A DNA stretch of 64,000 nucleotides from contig NZ_JACKXE010000001.1 in the NCBI RefSeq assembly GCF_014212315.1, positions 1,054,001 through 1,118,000 on the forward strand. Direction: 5' to 3'. The position numbers were made by a program, and so were the translations under genes. Below the pieces are notes generated by a model. The model was not told the DNA's origin. It ran no database searches and worked only from the letters and a program-made list of their open reading frames with translations. This document shows, one piece after another, positions 38,633 to 46,780 of the stretch. This DNA is from Nocardioides luti (GTDB lineage: Bacteria; Actinomycetota; Actinomycetes; Propionibacteriales; Nocardioidaceae). The stretch's first letter is position 1, and each line of letters starts with the position of its first letter.

Positions 38633-39736
38633 ATGGACGCGACGACCCGGCCCCGGATCACCTGGACCACCCTGACGCCCCCGCTGGCGCTGGTCGTCCT
38701 CGCGCTCAGCTGGGGCCGGCACCCCGGCACCCCGGTCGTGGCCCTGATCGCCGTCGTGCTGATCGGGGCGGTGCTGGCCGCCGTGCACCACGCCGAGGTC
38801 GTGGCGCACCGGGTCGGCGAGCCCTTCGGCTCGCTGGTGCTGGCGGTCGCGGTCACCGTGATCGAGGTGGCGCTGATCGTCACGCTGATGATCACCGCGG
38901 ACAAGGACACCTCCGGGCTCGCCCGCGACACCGTCTTCGCCGCCGTGATGATCTCGATGAACGGCATCGTCGGGCTGGCGCTGCTCGTCGCGGCGCTGAA
39001 GCACCACCTGGCGGTCTTCAACCCCGAGGGCACCGGCTCGGCCCTCGCCACCGTCGTCACGCTGGCGGGCGTGGCGCTGGTCCTCCCCCGCTTCACGACC
39101 ACCGAGCCGGGGGCGGAGTTCTCCTCCTCCCAGCTGGCCTTCGCCGCGGTGGCGTCGCTGGCGCTCTACGCGATGTTCGTCTTCACCCAGACCATCAGGC
39201 ACCGCGACTTCTTCCTGCCCGTCGCGACCGGCAAGGGGCCGGTCGACGCCGACGGCGACGGGCACGCCGACCCGCCCTCGAACCGCGAGGCGTGGACCAG
39301 CCTGGCGCTGCTGGTGGTCGCCCTGGTGGCCGTCGTCGGGCTGGCCAAGGTGGAGTCCCCCGCCATTGAGGACGCGGTCGCCGCGCTGGGCTTCCCCCAG
39401 GCGTTCGTCGGCGTCGTGATCGCCCTGCTCGTGCTGCTGCCGGAGTCGATCGCCGCCGTGCGCGCCGCCGCCCGCAACAACACCCAGATCAGCCTGAACC
39501 TCGCCTACGGCTCCGCGATGGCCTCGATCGGGCTCACGATCCCGACCATCGCGGTGGCCAGCATCTGGCTCGACGGTCCGCTGGCGCTGGGCCTGGACTC
39601 GATGCAGATCGTGCTGCTGTTCCTCTCCGTGATCGTCTCCGTGCTGACGGTCGTCCCCGGCCGGGCCAAGCCGCTGCAGGGCGGGGTGCACCTGGTGCTG
39701 CTCTCGGCGTACCTCTTCCTCTCGATCAAGCCCTGA
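38633..39736 (+). CDS. chaA: ChaA-like calcium/proton antiporter
   Basis: A 367-residue cation exchanger with about ten TMS in two halves. The paired alpha repeats hold the conserved acidic residues in GEPFGSLVLAVAVTVIEVAL and VIALLVLLPESIAAVRAA. The central cytoplasmic loop contains DADGDGHADPP, a textbook DxDxDGxxD calcium loop. This suggests calcium sensing by the transporter itself (inference). A TAGGGT box 6 bases before the ATG points to leaderless transcription, divergent from the DHA2 pump. Confidence 0.9.
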   Translation: MDATTRPRITWTTLTPPLALVVLALSWGRHPGTPVVALIAVVLIGAVLAAVHHAEVVAHRVGEPFGSLVLAVAVTVIEVALIVTLMITADKDTSGLARDTVFAAVMISMNGIVGLALLVAALKHHLAVFNPEGTGSALATVVTLAGVALVLPRFTTTEPGAEFSSSQLAFAAVASLALYAMFVFTQTIRHRDFFLPVATGKGPVDADGDGHADPPSNREAWTSLALLVVALVAVVGLAKVESPAIEDAVAALGFPQAFVGVVIALLVLLPESIAAVRAAARNNTQISLNLAYGSAMASIGLTIPTIAVASIWLDGPLALGLDSMQIVLLFLSVIVSVLTVVPGRAKPLQGGVHLVLLSAYLFLSIKP

Positions 39737-39846
39737 CCTCTCGCTCCTTCCTCCCCACCCGCCGCGGTGACGGGTTTCACGTCCGGCGAGCCGGGGCAGG
39801 GTCGCCGTAGACGATCCAGCGCCACGGGGGCGCGAAGGGGGAGACC

Positions 39847-40995
39847 ATGAGCGAGCTCCAGGTGGAGATCCCGCAGCTGCGCGGCTTCGGGCACAAGTTC
39901 GAGACGTTCGGGACCGGCAACGTCGGCCAGACCGGTGGGAACACCCGGTTGCAGGCCGGCATGACGTCCGACATGGACGGCCTGCTGGACCTGATCGCGC
40001 CGGCCATCAAGGCCACGGCGGACCGGTTCGCCGACCACTACGACGACCTGGCCAAGGTGGTCGAGGCCACCGGCACCGCGCTGGTGAAGACGGCCGACGA
40101 CTACGCGAAGGTAGACATCGCCGTGGCCCGGGCGATGGACAAGTCCGCGGTCTCGACCGGTGGGGTCACCGAGAGCCCGATGGGCTCGGGCGGTGCCTGG
40201 CAGGAGACCAGCGTGCTGGGCCAGTGCCACGGCGCGGAGGCGGACCCGGCGGCCGAGATCCGCAGCCACATGGATGCCGACGTACGCGCCATCGACTGGG
40301 TCTTCAGCAAGTTCACCGGCCACCACATCACCGAGCCGATCGACTCGATCGTCGGCAACTGGACCACCCTCACCGCCCGCGGGCTGGCGTGGGAGGACAC
40401 CTCGAAGATGCTCAAGGCGCACGGCGACGACGTGCTCGCCAACACCGCCAACATCGACGGCGTCTGGGACGGCGTCGCCGCCACGTCGTTCAAGGCCTAC
40501 GGCACCAAGCTCGGCGACGGGCTGCACGCCGAGTCGGAGATCCCGCTGGCCATCAAGATGGCGCTCGACAAGCTGGCCTCCAGCTGGAAGGAGCTCTACC
40601 AGAGCTGCGTGGACCTCCTCCAGGAGGTCATCCACGACGTCGAGATCGGCGCCGCCGCGCTGGCCGCCGGCTGGTGGTGCGGGGTCGGCGAGGCGGTCGC
40701 CGCCAAGAAGTGCGAGGAGGCGCTGGTCGCTTTCTACCGCGCGTACAAGATCGTGAAGATGGTCAAGCGGGTCATCACCGTGGCCAACCTCGCGGTCAAG
40801 GGCTTCGAGAAGCTGGTCGACGCCTACGACCTCGCGACCCACATCCCCCAGGCCATCGAGGGCGAGATCCAGGACCTCAAGGACCTGATGAGCGAGCTCG
40901 GCTCGATCCCCGACCACCTCGACAACCTGTCGCACCTCGGCGACACCCCCACCTCGCCCTACGGAGGTCCGCGTGCCCCCCACGTCCCCGCATGA
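39847..40995 (+). CDS. WXG100/LXG-like protein, possible type VII secretion substrate
   Basis: A 382-residue helical protein without a signal peptide. The N-terminal 100 residues resemble EspC/WXG-like helical hairpins (ATADRFADHYDDLAKVVEAT and TADDYAKVDIAVARAMD). A second helical pair contains GVWDGVAATSFKAYGTKLGDGL, with a Trp-x-Gly turn. The C-terminal 130 residues are helical and contain Cys-rich ALAAGWWCGVGEAVAAKKCEEAL. No toxin domain was recognised. The ATG follows GGGGGAG. It overlaps the next gene by 23 bases, and that gene overlaps a third, so the three form one cassette. No secretion machinery genes are nearby. Confidence 0.65.
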   Translation: MSELQVEIPQLRGFGHKFETFGTGNVGQTGGNTRLQAGMTSDMDGLLDLIAPAIKATADRFADHYDDLAKVVEATGTALVKTADDYAKVDIAVARAMDKSAVSTGGVTESPMGSGGAWQETSVLGQCHGAEADPAAEIRSHMDADVRAIDWVFSKFTGHHITEPIDSIVGNWTTLTARGLAWEDTSKMLKAHGDDVLANTANIDGVWDGVAATSFKAYGTKLGDGLHAESEIPLAIKMALDKLASSWKELYQSCVDLLQEVIHDVEIGAAALAAGWWCGVGEAVAAKKCEEALVAFYRAYKIVKMVKRVITVANLAVKGFEKLVDAYDLATHIPQAIEGEIQDLKDLMSELGSIPDHLDNLSHLGDTPTSPYGGPRAPHVPA

Positions 40996-41455
40996 GACCC
41001 GCCCCGACCCGTCGGCGCTGATCCGCGAGACCCTCGCGCCGCTCGAGGACGAGATCGCCGAGGCCGACCAGGTGGTCGCCGACAACCGGGCCTACCTCGC
41101 CGAGAAGCGGTCCCGCGGCCTCGACCCGGAGACCAAAGAGCTGCTCGAGCAGGCCGCGCGCAGCCCCGAGGCGCCCGACTCCCTGCGCAAGCTCGCGACC
41201 CAGGTCGAGCGCGGCCAGATCACCTGGGACGACGTCTTCCGCGGCGGCGCCGGCGAGCTGGGCCGGGAGTTCCTCAGCGACGCCTTCCGGGTCGCCTCCG
41301 AGCACGTCTCCCCCGAGCCGGTCACCCCCGTCGAGCCGCCGCCGGAGGCCCTGGCGCAGGGTGTGGACCCCACCGCGGTGCAGGATGAGATGTCACAGAC
41401 GCTCGAGGAGGCCCGCATGGAGCACGACCGGATCTGGCGCGAGGCGCTGGAGTGA
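40973..41455 (+). CDS. hypothetical charged protein of the WXG-like cassette
   Basis: A 160-residue, soluble, highly charged protein with no recognised family. The first 60 residues form a helix rich in Glu, Asp and Arg (LIRETLAPLEDEIAEADQVV). A Pro/Glu-rich stretch (SPEPVTPVEPPPEALAQ) and a final acidic helix follow. The GTG at 40973 has GGAGG 5 bases upstream and lies inside the end of the WXG-like gene. Tight coupling suggests a partner, chaperone or immunity role, but nothing in the sequence proves this. Confidence 0.75.
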   Translation: MPPTSPHETRPDPSALIRETLAPLEDEIAEADQVVADNRAYLAEKRSRGLDPETKELLEQAARSPEAPDSLRKLATQVERGQITWDDVFRGGAGELGREFLSDAFRVASEHVSPEPVTPVEPPPEALAQGVDPTAVQDEMSQTLEEARMEHDRIWREALE

Positions 41456-41973
41456 ACGGCGCCGACGTCCTGCGTGACCGCGAGGAGCTGCGACCGCGGC
41501 TCGAGCCGTTCCTCGAGGACGGTGAGTCGCTCGACGTGGCGATCCGCGCCTCCTCGCGGCCGGCCAAGGCCGTGAAGATGGTCGCGATGGAGGCCTGGCC
41601 GTTCTTCCACGAGAAGGACAAGTTCCTCCTCGTCGCCACCGACCGGCGCTGGCTCGTGCTCGAGTCGGCCAAGGAGAAGTTCGAGGGCGACCTGCACGTC
41701 CGCGGCACCTTCGACCGGTCGATCCGCGTCGAGACCTCGTGGCTGACCCGCTTCGACGGGTTCGACCAGCCGTACGCCGTCGACCCGATCTACGAGCTCT
41801 GGGCGGTCGCCGCCAACGACGCCCTCGAGACCCGCGCCGCGGGTGGCTCCTGGGACCTCGCCACCGCCGCCGACGGCCTCACCGCCGACGACAACGACCG
41901 CGTCACCGAGGCCCTCGGCGACGTGGTCATGAAGGTCGGCAAGCTCGTCCCCCGGCGGCGCGCGAAGTCCTGA
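41452..41973 (+). CDS. hypothetical protein with PH-like region
   Basis: A 173-residue protein overlapping the previous gene as GTGA. The stretch FLLVATDRRWLVLESAKEKF followed by RSIRVETSWL resembles the strand pattern of bacterial PH-like domains (TDRR turn), an assignment by eye only. The C-terminus is basic (KVGKLVPRRRAKS). It is the last gene of the cassette and is followed directly by a palindromic repeat array. Function unknown. Confidence 0.75.
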   Translation: MNGADVLRDREELRPRLEPFLEDGESLDVAIRASSRPAKAVKMVAMEAWPFFHEKDKFLLVATDRRWLVLESAKEKFEGDLHVRGTFDRSIRVETSWLTRFDGFDQPYAVDPIYELWAVAANDALETRAAGGSWDLATAADGLTADDNDRVTEALGDVVMKVGKLVPRRRAKS

Positions 41974-41978
41974 GGCCC

Positions 41979-42183
41979 GGTGGTTGAGGAAGGCGCGCTA
42001 GCGCCTGTCTCGAAACCACCCCATGCGGTGGTTGAGGAGGTTGCCGCCTCCGGTGGTTGAGGAGGTTGCGCTAGCAACCGTCTCGAAACCACCCCAACGG
42101 TGGTTGAGGCGCCTCCCGGTGGTGGAGGAAGGCGCCGCCTTCGGTGGTTGAGGAGGTTGCGCTAGCAACCGTCTCGAAACCAC
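41979..42183. repeat. array of GGTGGTTGAGG...CTCGAAACCACC palindromic repeats
   Basis: At least three full units and fragments, each with outer GTGGTT/AACCAC arms. The inner hairpin is GGTTGCGCTAGCAACC in two units (42064-42079 and 42155-42170) but AGGCGCGCTAGCGCCT in the first (41990-42005), so the stem is kept by paired changes. It is the same family as 25502-25650. Bases 42184-42445 up to the HNH gene show nothing recognisable and are locally less GC-rich around 42360-42385. Confidence 0.88.
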
Positions 42184-42445
42184 CTCACCCCTCTACGACT
42201 CGAGGCCGCCGGTGGTCCGGCCTCTGCCCGCCTGGACGTAGTTCCGGTGTAGGGAATTGATAGAGGATGTGGTTGCCGTGGGTGCCGGGGCTACTCCTCC
42301 TTGCGGCTGCCTTCACAGTTGCCATGGGTGCCACTTGCCCGCTTGGGTCACCGTTCGAAACTTCGTCCGAATATTTTACTTTCAGGATCGCTTTCCGGCT
42401 CGATCTGACCCCTGGACTGTCGGTGGTCCCTGATTGACTTTCCCC

Positions 42446-43702
42446 ATGAAGACGTTCACCGACGACGGCCCGCGCCACGCGATCTCGCGTGCCGTGCGCG
42501 ATGTCGGCGAACGCATCAGCGAGGTCGCTGAGACCCCCGTCTGGTCCATGACACCGGACGAGGCCGGTGCCACACTCGTCGACATCACCCGACAGATCGC
42601 CCGGTTGACGGAGCTCGAGGCCCGCGTCGCGTTGCACGCTGCCTCCGTCGAGGTCGGCTCCTCCGTCGGGGCCACGTCGACCCAGGCGTGGTGGGCGACC
42701 CAGACCGCCCAGACCCACCGCAGCACGGCGGCGAAGATCCACCTGGCCCAGGCCCTGGGCCGCTGGCACGTCGTCCGCCAGGCCTTGTCCTCCGGGGCGA
42801 TCCTGACCGAGCAGGCCCAGGTCATCGTGCGGGCCCTGGACGACCTGCCCGATGACGTCGACCCCGAGACCCGGGTGCTCGCGGAGAAGCACCTCGTCGA
42901 CCTCGCCGCCGACCACGACGCAGTCGACCTGCGCCGACTCGGCCGCGGACTTCTCGACGTCATCGACCCCGCCGCGGGTGAGGAAGAAGAACGTCGCCGC
43001 CTCGAGGAAGAGGAGCGCAAGGCCCGCCAGAAGATGCGCCTCACCATGTCCGATGACGGGCACGGGTCCTGCCACGGCCGCTTCACCATCCCCGCCGCCC
43101 AAGGCGCCATGCTGAAGAAGATCCTCCAGGGCATCGCCGCCCCCAAGCACCAGACCGCCGTCCACGGCGCCGGCGCCACCATCGAGCGGAAGCCCAGCCC
43201 CGAACGGCTGGGTGCGGCGCTCTGCGAGCTCATCGAGCGTTACCCCACCGATCGGCTCCCCAACGCCGGCGGAGTGAACGCGACGGTGGTGATCACGATG
43301 CCGTTGGAGACGCTCCTCGGTGCCGAAAGAGCCGCGACGCTGGACACCGGCGACAAGATCACCGCCTCCCAGGCCCGCCGCCTCGCCTGCGAGGCCGGCA
43401 TCATCCCCGCCGTGCTCGGCGGCAAGTCCCAGGTCCTCGACCTCGGCCGCACCCGCCGCTACTTCTCCAAGGCCCAGCACCTCGCGCTCGGCATCCAGCA
43501 AGGCGGTTGCACCGCCGACGGGTGCGACTGGCCACCGAGCATGTGCCACGCCCACCACGACCAGCTCTGGTCCGAGGGCGGCAACACCGACCTCAAGGAC
43601 GGCCGCCTGCTCTGCCCGAAGCACCACGCCCGAGCCCACGACCCCACGTTTACCATGACCAAGCTCCCCGGCGGGAAGGTCGCCTTCACCCGGCGGACCT
43701 AG
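42446..43702 (+). CDS. DUF222 / HNH endonuclease-domain protein
   Basis: A 418-residue protein of a family present in many copies in Nocardioides-like genomes. Residues about 20-300 are the helical DUF222 region. The C-terminus has the HNH motif: CTADGCDWPPSMCHAHHDQL, then SEGGNTDLKDGRLLCPKHHARAH, with zinc-type cysteines and the HH pair. Function is unproven; the family often accompanies repeats or mobile DNA. The ATG at 42446 lacks a strong ribosome site; a TTG at 42434 is in frame. It directly follows the palindromic repeat array. A hairpin with arms GATCAAGA/TCTTGATC (43725-43754) may terminate it. Confidence 0.88.
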   Translation: MKTFTDDGPRHAISRAVRDVGERISEVAETPVWSMTPDEAGATLVDITRQIARLTELEARVALHAASVEVGSSVGATSTQAWWATQTAQTHRSTAAKIHLAQALGRWHVVRQALSSGAILTEQAQVIVRALDDLPDDVDPETRVLAEKHLVDLAADHDAVDLRRLGRGLLDVIDPAAGEEEERRRLEEEERKARQKMRLTMSDDGHGSCHGRFTIPAAQGAMLKKILQGIAAPKHQTAVHGAGATIERKPSPERLGAALCELIERYPTDRLPNAGGVNATVVITMPLETLLGAERAATLDTGDKITASQARRLACEAGIIPAVLGGKSQVLDLGRTRRYFSKAQHLALGIQQGGCTADGCDWPPSMCHAHHDQLWSEGGNTDLKDGRLLCPKHHARAHDPTFTMTKLPGGKVAFTRRT

Positions 43703-43808
43703 GCCGACCCCTCTGGGTGCGTGGGATCAAGATTTCCGGACCCAGTTCTTGATCTGACGCACAACCACGCGCCGCCACGCCGGCAACCCCTCGGCGTAGC
43801 CTGTGCCC

Positions 43809-43880
43809 GTGCGGGAACTCGTCGTGCTCCGACAGCCGCCGACTTCGTTCGGCGGGATCCGCTTCCTGCGCCGACCATGA
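43809..43880 (+). CDS. 23-codon leader ORF coupled to the kinase gene
   Basis: A TAGCCT box at 43797-43802 lies 6 bases before a GTG at 43809, the same spacing seen at other leaderless starts in this window. The GTG opens a 23-residue frame (MRELVVLRQPPTSFGGIRFL plus three residues). Its TGA at 43878 overlaps the kinase ATG at 43877 as ATGA. The kinase itself has no Shine-Dalgarno sequence. The peptide sequence may matter less than the act of translating it. Too short for homology. Confidence 0.5.
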   Translation: MRELVVLRQPPTSFGGIRFLRRP

Positions 43881-44344
43881 CGCGGGTGGTGTTCATGTGC
43901 GGGCCGTCGGGCTCGGGCAAGTCGACGTACGCCCGCCGACTCGAGGCCGCGGGGATGGTCCGACTGTCCTTCGACGCCGAGCTGTGGCAACGCGGCGTCA
44001 CCGAGGTGCCACCCCCGGCCGAGGTCCGTGGCGAGATCGAGGCGGCGCTGCGGAAGCGGCTGCTGGCGCTGGTGGGGGCCGGACGGGACGTGGTGCTGGA
44101 CTTCTCGTTCTGGTCGCGCGCGATGCGCGACGACTACCGGGGCCTGCTGGCGCCCTGGGGGGTCGTCCCGGAGACGGTCTACCTCGCCACCGACCGGGAG
44201 ACCGTGCTCGCGCGGGTGCGCGACCGGCGCGGCAGCCATCCGGACGACTTCGTGCTCAGCGACGAACTCGCCGCGTCGTACGTCGACCACTTCGAGCCGC
44301 CCACCCAGGACGAGGGCCCGCTCACCGTCGTCACGCCTTCGTGA
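43877..44344 (+). CDS. AAA/zeta-like P-loop kinase
   Basis: A 155-residue ATP-binding protein, probably a small-molecule kinase. The Walker A motif CGPSGSGKST is at residues 8-17; VVLDFSFWSRAMRDDYR supplies the DFSFW motif typical of this AAA_33 group; RVRDRRGSHPDDFVLSDE is the lid region. Members phosphorylate varied substrates or act as phage/toxin-related kinases; the substrate here is unknown. The start follows a 23-codon leader ORF by ATGA overlap and has no ribosome site of its own, suggesting obligate translational coupling. Confidence 0.87.
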   Translation: MTRVVFMCGPSGSGKSTYARRLEAAGMVRLSFDAELWQRGVTEVPPPAEVRGEIEAALRKRLLALVGAGRDVVLDFSFWSRAMRDDYRGLLAPWGVVPETVYLATDRETVLARVRDRRGSHPDDFVLSDELAASYVDHFEPPTQDEGPLTVVTPS

Positions 44345-44482
44345 CGACCGGTCACGCCGGGCGGCCACGGGACCGCTAGGGGCGGTAGTCCTCGCGTCGC
44401 TGGGGAGGGTCGACCGGGCGGATCGACGACGCCGGTTCGCCCGAGGCGCACCGGACCCCAGCCCGACCCGCGGGCGCCCGGC

Positions 44483-44770
44483 TCAGACGTCGATGGTCAG
44501 CCGCACGGTCACGTGGTCGCCGATCTCGACGCCCTCGGGCTTCCGCAGCGCATCCTTGAGCGGGACGACGTAGCCGCCGTCCTTGGGCCACAGCGACGTC
44601 ATGGCCTCGGTGCGGCCGAGCCGGACGCTCACCGGGATCATCCCCCAGCCGTAGCTGACGGCCGTGGCGGTCGCCCGGATCAGCTCCACGTCGTCCTCGG
44701 GAACGCTGACGAAGTGGTACGGCGCCGGGCCGCGCCACGACCAGACCTCACCGTCGAACTCGAGCTCCAT
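44483..44770 (-). CDS. DUF1905 family protein
   Basis: A 95-residue protein matching the DUF1905 beta-barrel family of unknown function: ELEFDGEVWSWRGPAPYHFVSVPED at the start, then GWGMIPVSVRLG and TSLWPKDGGYVVPLKDALRKPEG. A TATCCT box (complement of 44778-44783) lies 7 bases before the ATG, so the message is probably leaderless. It diverges from the next gene across 40 bases that hold both promoters. About 140 bases between it and the kinase gene show nothing. Confidence 0.88.
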   Translation of the reverse strand: MELEFDGEVWSWRGPAPYHFVSVPEDDVELIRATATAVSYGWGMIPVSVRLGRTEAMTSLWPKDGGYVVPLKDALRKPEGVEIGDHVTVRLTIDV

Positions 44771-44810
44771 GCGGGTGAGGATAGGCGCCCGCGGGGCTAG
44801 CCTCGACCGG

Positions 44811-45521
44811 GTGAGCAGCTTCGGGAGCCAGCACCGGCACGTGATGCCGGACGGTGTCGTCGTGGAGCGGCTGCCGCTGGGGTACGCCGCGGGGCGCTGG
44901 TGGGCCACGTTCGTCTACGCCCCGCCCGCCGGGCGCACGTTCGAGGCTGCCGAGTCGCGGCGGATCGGCTACACCGCCTGGGTGCACGAGCCGGACGGGC
45001 TGCTGGACTGCGTGTCGGGCGCCGGCGGCGGCAACGACGACCAGTTCGAGCACACCTGGGAGCTCGTCGACAAGGGGGCGACCCGGGTCTCGGTCGGCTA
45101 CGGGACCGGCGAGGCCGACGAGGTCGGGAGCGAGCAGCTGGTGCTCGAGCCGGGCGACCGGGACCCGGCCTTCGCGGTCCGGCTCCCCGACGGCTCCCTC
45201 GTCGAGCGGCTGCCCCTGGGGCACGCCCGGGGCAGCTGGCGGCTGCGGTGGGTCCGCAGCGACGTGCCCGCGGCCGAGGTCGCCCGGGCCTACGACCAGG
45301 ACGAGGACGACGACGGTTCGATGATCCGTCCCGGCGACCGCTTCGTCCGCCTGCGCTACGTCGACGCTCCGCGGTGGATGGGTGCGGGCGGTGCCGTCGG
45401 AGGAGCCGTCCAGCCGTTCTTCACCTCGGTGCCGGACTCGGTCACGCACGTGGAGGTGGACTACCTCCTCGACGACGAGCTGGTCGCCACTGAGGTGGTG
45501 CCCCTTCCCCCGTCGCCCTGA
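44811..45521 (+). CDS. hypothetical protein with internal repeat
   Basis: A 236-residue soluble protein with no recognised family. It contains an internal duplication: DGVVVERLPLGYAAGRWWA near residue 15 and DGSLVERLPLGHARGSWRL near residue 130. A TAGCCT box at 44798-44803 is 7 bases before the GTG. It converges with rodA, 18 bases apart. An acidic run (DQDEDDDGS) lies in the second half. Function cannot be given. Confidence 0.8.
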   Translation: MSSFGSQHRHVMPDGVVVERLPLGYAAGRWWATFVYAPPAGRTFEAAESRRIGYTAWVHEPDGLLDCVSGAGGGNDDQFEHTWELVDKGATRVSVGYGTGEADEVGSEQLVLEPGDRDPAFAVRLPDGSLVERLPLGHARGSWRLRWVRSDVPAAEVARAYDQDEDDDGSMIRPGDRFVRLRYVDAPRWMGAGGAVGGAVQPFFTSVPDSVTHVEVDYLLDDELVATEVVPLPPSP

Positions 45522-45539
45522 AGCGAGCGGGTCAGCGGA

Positions 45540-46778
45540 TCAGCGGGAGGCGAGCACCCGCACCGGCATCGTGTAGCGGGTGGGGACCTGGGCGGTCGAG
45601 CGCAGGTGGATGTTCTGCAGCAGCCCGATGGCGAGCATGCCGGCGAACATGGAGCTGCCGCCGTACGACACGAACGGGAGCGGGACGCCGGTGACCGGCA
45701 TGATCCCCAGGCACATGCCGACGTTCTGGAAGGCCTGGAAGCCGAACCAGCACGCGATGCCCGCGGCCGCGACGCGGCCGAACACGTCCTCGCTGTGGGC
45801 CGCGATCGACAGCGCGCGCCAGATGACCAGGCAGAGCAGCCCGATCAGGACGCCGGCCCCGACGAGCCCGAGCTCCTCGCCGGCGACGGTGAAGATGAAG
45901 TCCGTGTGCTGCTCGGGGACGAAGCCGGCCCGGGTCTGCGAGCCGTGGAAGAGGCCCTGGCCGAAGAGCCCGCCGTTGCCGACGGCGATCCGGGCCTGCT
46001 CGACGTTGTAGCCGGCACCGCGCGGGTCGAGGTCGGGGTTGGTGAAGGCCATGAAGCGGTCCACCTGGTACTGCTTGAGGAAGCCCGCGGCCACGGCGGC
46101 GGCCGCCGCGGTGACCCCGCCACCGGACAGCAGGAGCAGCCAGCGCCGCGGGGCCCCCGAGACGGCGAGCACGCCGAACACGGTGGCCGAGAGGACCAGC
46201 ATCGTGCCGAGGTCGGGCTGCAGCATGATCAGCGTCGCCGGGACGCCGGCGATGACGAGCATCCCGACCACCTCCGCGGTGCCGACCTGGCTGCGCCAGC
46301 GGCCCTCGGCCCGCTCGGCGAGCAGCAGCGCCATCCCGATCACCACGGCGAGCTTGGCGAACTCCGAGGGCTGGATCGACATGCTGCCGAGCTCCAGCCA
46401 CGAGCGGGAGCCGTTGATCGTGCTGCCCATGGTGAGCACCAGGACCAGCCCGCCGATCGAGGCGAGGTAGACCAGCGGGGCCATGATCCGCACCCACCGG
46501 TGGTCGGTCGCCATCACGATCACCAGCAGCACCAGGCCGATGGCGACGTTGACCAGCTGCTTCTTGACGTACGCCGTGGAGTCGCCCGCCGTGAGGTCCT
46601 GGCGGTGCGAGGTGGCCGACCACACCAGCAGCGTCCCGACGACCACGAGCGCCAGGACGGCCAGCATCAGCACCCAGTCGAGGCCGGGCGCCCGCAGCGC
46701 CGGCCGGGCCTGCGGAGAGCGCGCCTGTGCCGGACGGGCCGCCATGGATCGGGTCTGCATCGACCGGGTCTGGGCCAT
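45540..46778 (-). CDS. rodA: SEDS peptidoglycan glycosyltransferase RodA
   Basis: Polymerises lipid II into glycan strands for lateral wall growth, paired with the PBP2 encoded upstream. The 412-residue product has about ten TMS. GSRSWLELGSMSIQPSEFAKL is the SEDS signature, and the C-terminal VTGVPLPFVSYGGSSMFA is diagnostic. LQPDLGTMLVL follows TMS5. The ATG at 46778 is 2 bases past the mrdA stop. The first 35 residues contain two RSM repeats and are longer than in E. coli RodA. Confidence 0.96.
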   Translation of the reverse strand: MAQTRSMQTRSMAARPAQARSPQARPALRAPGLDWVLMLAVLALVVVGTLLVWSATSHRQDLTAGDSTAYVKKQLVNVAIGLVLLVIVMATDHRWVRIMAPLVYLASIGGLVLVLTMGSTINGSRSWLELGSMSIQPSEFAKLAVVIGMALLLAERAEGRWRSQVGTAEVVGMLVIAGVPATLIMLQPDLGTMLVLSATVFGVLAVSGAPRRWLLLLSGGGVTAAAAAVAAGFLKQYQVDRFMAFTNPDLDPRGAGYNVEQARIAVGNGGLFGQGLFHGSQTRAGFVPEQHTDFIFTVAGEELGLVGAGVLIGLLCLVIWRALSIAAHSEDVFGRVAAAGIACWFGFQAFQNVGMCLGIMPVTGVPLPFVSYGGSSMFAGMLAIGLLQNIHLRSTAQVPTRYTMPVRVLASR

Positions 46779-46780
46779 CG

